A stretch of DNA of 64,000 nt, from positions 3,690-67,689 of the forward strand of contig CAKTMO010000008.1 in the NCBI GenBank assembly GCA_934573935.1. The letters run 5' to 3'. Positions 61,712 through 64,000 of this stretch are shown piece after piece. The DNA comes from an uncultured Oscillospiraceae bacterium. GTDB taxonomy: Bacteria > Bacillota > Clostridia > Oscillospirales > Oscillospiraceae. The notes under the pieces are model-generated. The model was not told the DNA's origin and did not search any database. It was given only the letters and a program-made list of their open reading frames with translations. Every line of letters begins with the position of its first letter. Position 1 is the first letter of the stretch. Made by a program: the position numbers and the translations under genes.

Positions 61712-63094
61712 TCAGTTCAGCTTGGCGGCCAGTGCGTCCAGCGCCTCGCCCATGGCCTCCTCGAAGGAGGGATGGGGCCGCATGACCCGCCGCAGATCCT
61801 CCGCCGTCTGGTGGTTCACCATGGCGGCGCTGATCTGGCTGATCATGTCGCTGGCGTGCTGGCACATCAGCGCCGCGCCCAAGATCTCGTGGGTCTCGGC
61901 GTGGGCCACGATCTTCATGAAGCAGCGGCCAGGATCCTCAATGACGGTGCGGGCATTGCCGAACATGGTGCATTTGCCCACGGCGGCGGGGATGCCCTGC
62001 TCCCTGGCCTCGGCCTCGGTGATGCCCACCACGGCGATCTCCGGCGTGCTGTAGATGCAGCTGGGGATCACATTCAGGTCAACGTGATCCTGAACGCCGC
62101 ACATGCGCTCCACACAGGCGGTGCCCTGTGCGGCGGCCACGTGGGCCAGCTGCACCAGAGAGGAGGCGTCGCCGATGGCGTATACGTTGGGGATGCTGGT
62201 CTGAAAATTCTCATCCACCCAAAGGCTCTTGCCCCGTGTTTCGGGGGTCACGCCCTCGGCGAACACGCCGTCCCAATAGGCGCGGCGGCCGATGGCGCAC
62301 AGTACCTTTTCGCCGGTGACGGTTTTTTCCGCGCCTTTTTGCAGCACGTGGACGGCAAGGCCGTTCTCCGTCTGCTCCAGCGACTGCACCATGGCGTTGG
62401 TCAGCACCTCCACGCCCTGCTTTTTCAGGATCTGCTGCAGATTCTGGCCCAGCTCGCGGTCCATGTTGGGCAGCAGCCGGTCCATGCCCTCCACCAGTGT
62501 GACGGCGCAGCCCAGATTGCGGTAAAAGGTGGCGAATTCCACGCCGATGACGCCGCCGCCGATGATGACCAGTGAGTCATAGAGCCTGTCGCAGCCCTCC
62601 AGCAGCTCATCGGAGGTCATGACGCCCTCCAGATCCAGCCCGGGGATGGGCGGCCGCACGTTGACAGAGCCGGTGGCGATCAAGATCCGTTCAGCGGAAT
62701 AGCGCGTTACTGCGCCGCCGGCGGTGGTCACGTCCACCGCTCCCGCCGCGGCGATGCGGCCCGTGCCTTCGATCAAGTCCACCTTGGCGGATTTCAGCAG
62801 GCTGTGGATGCCGCCCCGCAGCTTCTCCGACACGCTGCGCTTATAGGCAAAGATCTCGCCCAGATCAAAGGAGGTGTCTGCCGCGTGAACGCCCATGGAA
62901 GCGCCGTCCACCGCGTCGCGGTAGACCTGCGAGGCGTGCAGCAGCGTCTTGGTGGGGATGCAGCCGCGGTTCAGGCAGGTGCCGCCCACTTCACGGCGCT
63001 CTACCACGGCGGTGTGCAGGCCCAGCGCGGCGGCCCGCAGCGCGGCGGTATAGCCGCCGGGGCCCGCGCCGATAACGATCAGTTGATAGTCCAT
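61712..63094 (-). CDS. lpdA: Dihydrolipoyl dehydrogenase
   Basis: 460 aa flavoprotein. FAD motif GAGPGGYTAALRAA at the N-terminus, redox disulfide GGTCLNRGCIPTK (Cys about 40 and 45), NAD motif IIGGGVIGVEFA, and the catalytic His-Glu end MRPHPSFEEAM. Reoxidises the lipoyl H-protein; its place directly after gcvPB (3-bp gap) assigns it to glycine cleavage. Confidence 0.96.
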   Translation of the reverse strand: MDYQLIVIGAGPGGYTAALRAAALGLHTAVVERREVGGTCLNRGCIPTKTLLHASQVYRDAVDGASMGVHAADTSFDLGEIFAYKRSVSEKLRGGIHSLLKSAKVDLIEGTGRIAAAGAVDVTTAGGAVTRYSAERILIATGSVNVRPPIPGLDLEGVMTSDELLEGCDRLYDSLVIIGGGVIGVEFATFYRNLGCAVTLVEGMDRLLPNMDRELGQNLQQILKKQGVEVLTNAMVQSLEQTENGLAVHVLQKGAEKTVTGEKVLCAIGRRAYWDGVFAEGVTPETRGKSLWVDENFQTSIPNVYAIGDASSLVQLAHVAAAQGTACVERMCGVQDHVDLNVIPSCIYSTPEIAVVGITEAEAREQGIPAAVGKCTMFGNARTVIEDPGRCFMKIVAHAETHEILGAALMCQHASDMISQISAAMVNHQTAEDLRRVMRPHPSFEEAMGEALDALAAKLN

Positions 63095-63097
63095 ACC

Positions 63098-64000
63098 TTA
63101 TTCCTCCGGCTGCCAGCGCACCACGGGATGGCGGGCGGCCTTTACCTCGTCGGGGCGGCCGATGGGCATATGGTGGGGCGCGGTGTGCATGGCCTCCGCG
63201 TCGTCATATGCTTTCTGGTACAGCGCCCGCAGCACGGCTGCGGCATGCTCCAGCGTCTCGGGGCCCTCCGTCTCCGTGGGCTCCAGCATCAGCGCCTCGT
63301 GGACGATCAGGGGGAAGTACATCGTAGGCGGGTGGATCCCCTCGTCGATCAAAGACTTGGACACATCCAGCGCCGTGACGCCGGTGGCTTTCTTCAGATC
63401 GCTGAGATCCAGCACGAACTCGTGCATGCAGATGCGGTCATAGGCGGGGGTATAAGTGCCCTTCAGCAGATGCATCAGATAGTTGGCGTTCAGCACCGCG
63501 TTCTGCGCCGCCTCAGGGATGCCCTCGCGGCCCAGACTCAGCAGATAGGCCAGCGCCCGCACCACCACCAGGAAGTTGCCGCGGAAGCCCCGTACCTGAA
63601 TGTGGCCCGGCTCCTCCGCCGTGGCGCTGTGGGGCAGATAGGGGGCCAGGAAGCTCTTGCAGCCCACCGCGCCTGCGCCTGGTCCGCCGCCGCCGTGGGG
63701 CGTGGCAAAGGTCTTGTGCAGGTTCATGTGGATGCAGTCAAAGCCCATGTCGCCGGGGCGTACCACGCCCATGACGGCGTTCAGGTTGGCGCCGTCATAG
63801 TAGCACAGGCCGCCGGCCTCATGAACAAGGCGGGTGATCTCCAGAATGTTGTGGTCAAAAATGCCAACGGTGTTGGGGTTGGTCAGCATCAGTCCGGCGG
63901 TATCCTCACCCAATACGGCACGCAGGGCGTCCAGATCCACGCAGCCGTCGGGGCCGGAGGCGATGTTCACCACCTGATAGCCGCACATGGCGGCGGTGGC
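63098..64000 (-). CDS. gcvPB: Glycine dehydrogenase (decarboxylating) subunit 2, 5' end beyond window
   Basis: 301 codons visible, open through the window edge; the full protein is usually about 480-490 aa. PLP-dependent P-protein, C-terminal subunit of the split two-gene form: YDGANLNAVMG, the PLP lysine in HMNLHKTFATPHGGGGPG, and EFVLDLSDLKKATGVTALDVSK (in pieces). Decarboxylates glycine and passes the aminomethyl group to the H protein. Operon with lpdA. Confidence 0.95.
   Translation of the reverse strand, partial: ATAAMCGYQVVNIASGPDGCVDLDALRAVLGEDTAGLMLTNPNTVGIFDHNILEITRLVHEAGGLCYYDGANLNAVMGVVRPGDMGFDCIHMNLHKTFATPHGGGGPGAGAVGCKSFLAPYLPHSATAEEPGHIQVRGFRGNFLVVVRALAYLLSLGREGIPEAAQNAVLNANYLMHLLKGTYTPAYDRICMHEFVLDLSDLKKATGVTALDVSKSLIDEGIHPPTMYFPLIVHEALMLEPTETEGPETLEHAAAVLRALYQKAYDDAEAMHTAPHHMPIGRPDEVKAARHPVVRWQPEE

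Overview
This window is the replication-origin region of a GC-rich, spore-forming low-GC-lineage (Bacillota/Clostridia) chromosome, most likely Oscillospiraceae (Oscillibacter/Flavonifractor/Dysosmobacter-like). The reasons are the conserved block dnaA-dnaN-yaaA-recF-remB-gyrB-gyrA, the rpmH-rnpA-yidD-yidC-jag block, sporulation genes (gpr, spoVAC), a single-chain glycyl-tRNA synthetase under a T-box, and about 60% GC. No rRNA, tRNA, CRISPR array, transposase or phage gene was seen. The family assignment is inference.

Left part (1-24.3 kb): a 3'-truncated RND efflux pump with a long coiled-coil insertion; gapA; an ECF sigma/membrane anti-sigma pair; a PflX-like radical SAM gene coupled to tdk; mutY behind a SPASM radical SAM gene; the hibernation factor hpf; the jag-yidC-yidD-rnpA-rpmH series (leftward); T-box-glyS; a VanY peptidase with an AlaX-type editing protein; rpsT; gpr. 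At 21.7-24.2 kb lies the most unusual pair: a radical SAM/SPASM enzyme overlapping by 4 bp a membrane protein whose predicted cytosolic tail ends in a Gly-rich segment and an alternating Cys-Ala run. I propose it as a maturase plus membrane-anchored substrate.

Origin (24.3-36 kb): a MATE transporter, then rightward dnaA, a spacer with three DnaA-box-like 9-mers and an AT-rich stretch (probable oriC), dnaN, yaaA, recF, remB-like, gyrB, gyrA, trmO, rnhA.

Right part (36-64 kb): almost entirely leftward and therefore head-on to a fork leaving this origin: ferredoxin-hemW, nadE, aspS, hisS, mgsA, a MinD-like ATPase, rsmG, mscL, serS, parB, parA, a GH13 enzyme, mrdA(PBP2), mreD, mreC, maf, dut, a U32 peptidase-family protein, zapA; then rightward dnaD- and dnaI-like genes, and leftward gcvPB-lpdA of glycine cleavage. 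Two perfect and two 15/16 parS sequences are present; one perfect copy sits inside a 32-bp palindrome that also looks like a terminator. A divergent XRE regulator and a 58-aa Cys-containing protein share palindromic operators, and the small protein has a paralog at 17 kb.

The non-coding DNA carries three families of palindromic repeats (called A, B and C here): A is about 120 bp (six copies), B about 350-550 bp (three copies), and C is a 'GTAGGGC' hairpin pair nested inside two B copies. They lie in gene borders, even within rpmH-rnpA and gyrB-gyrA, and in several cases run up to a stop codon.
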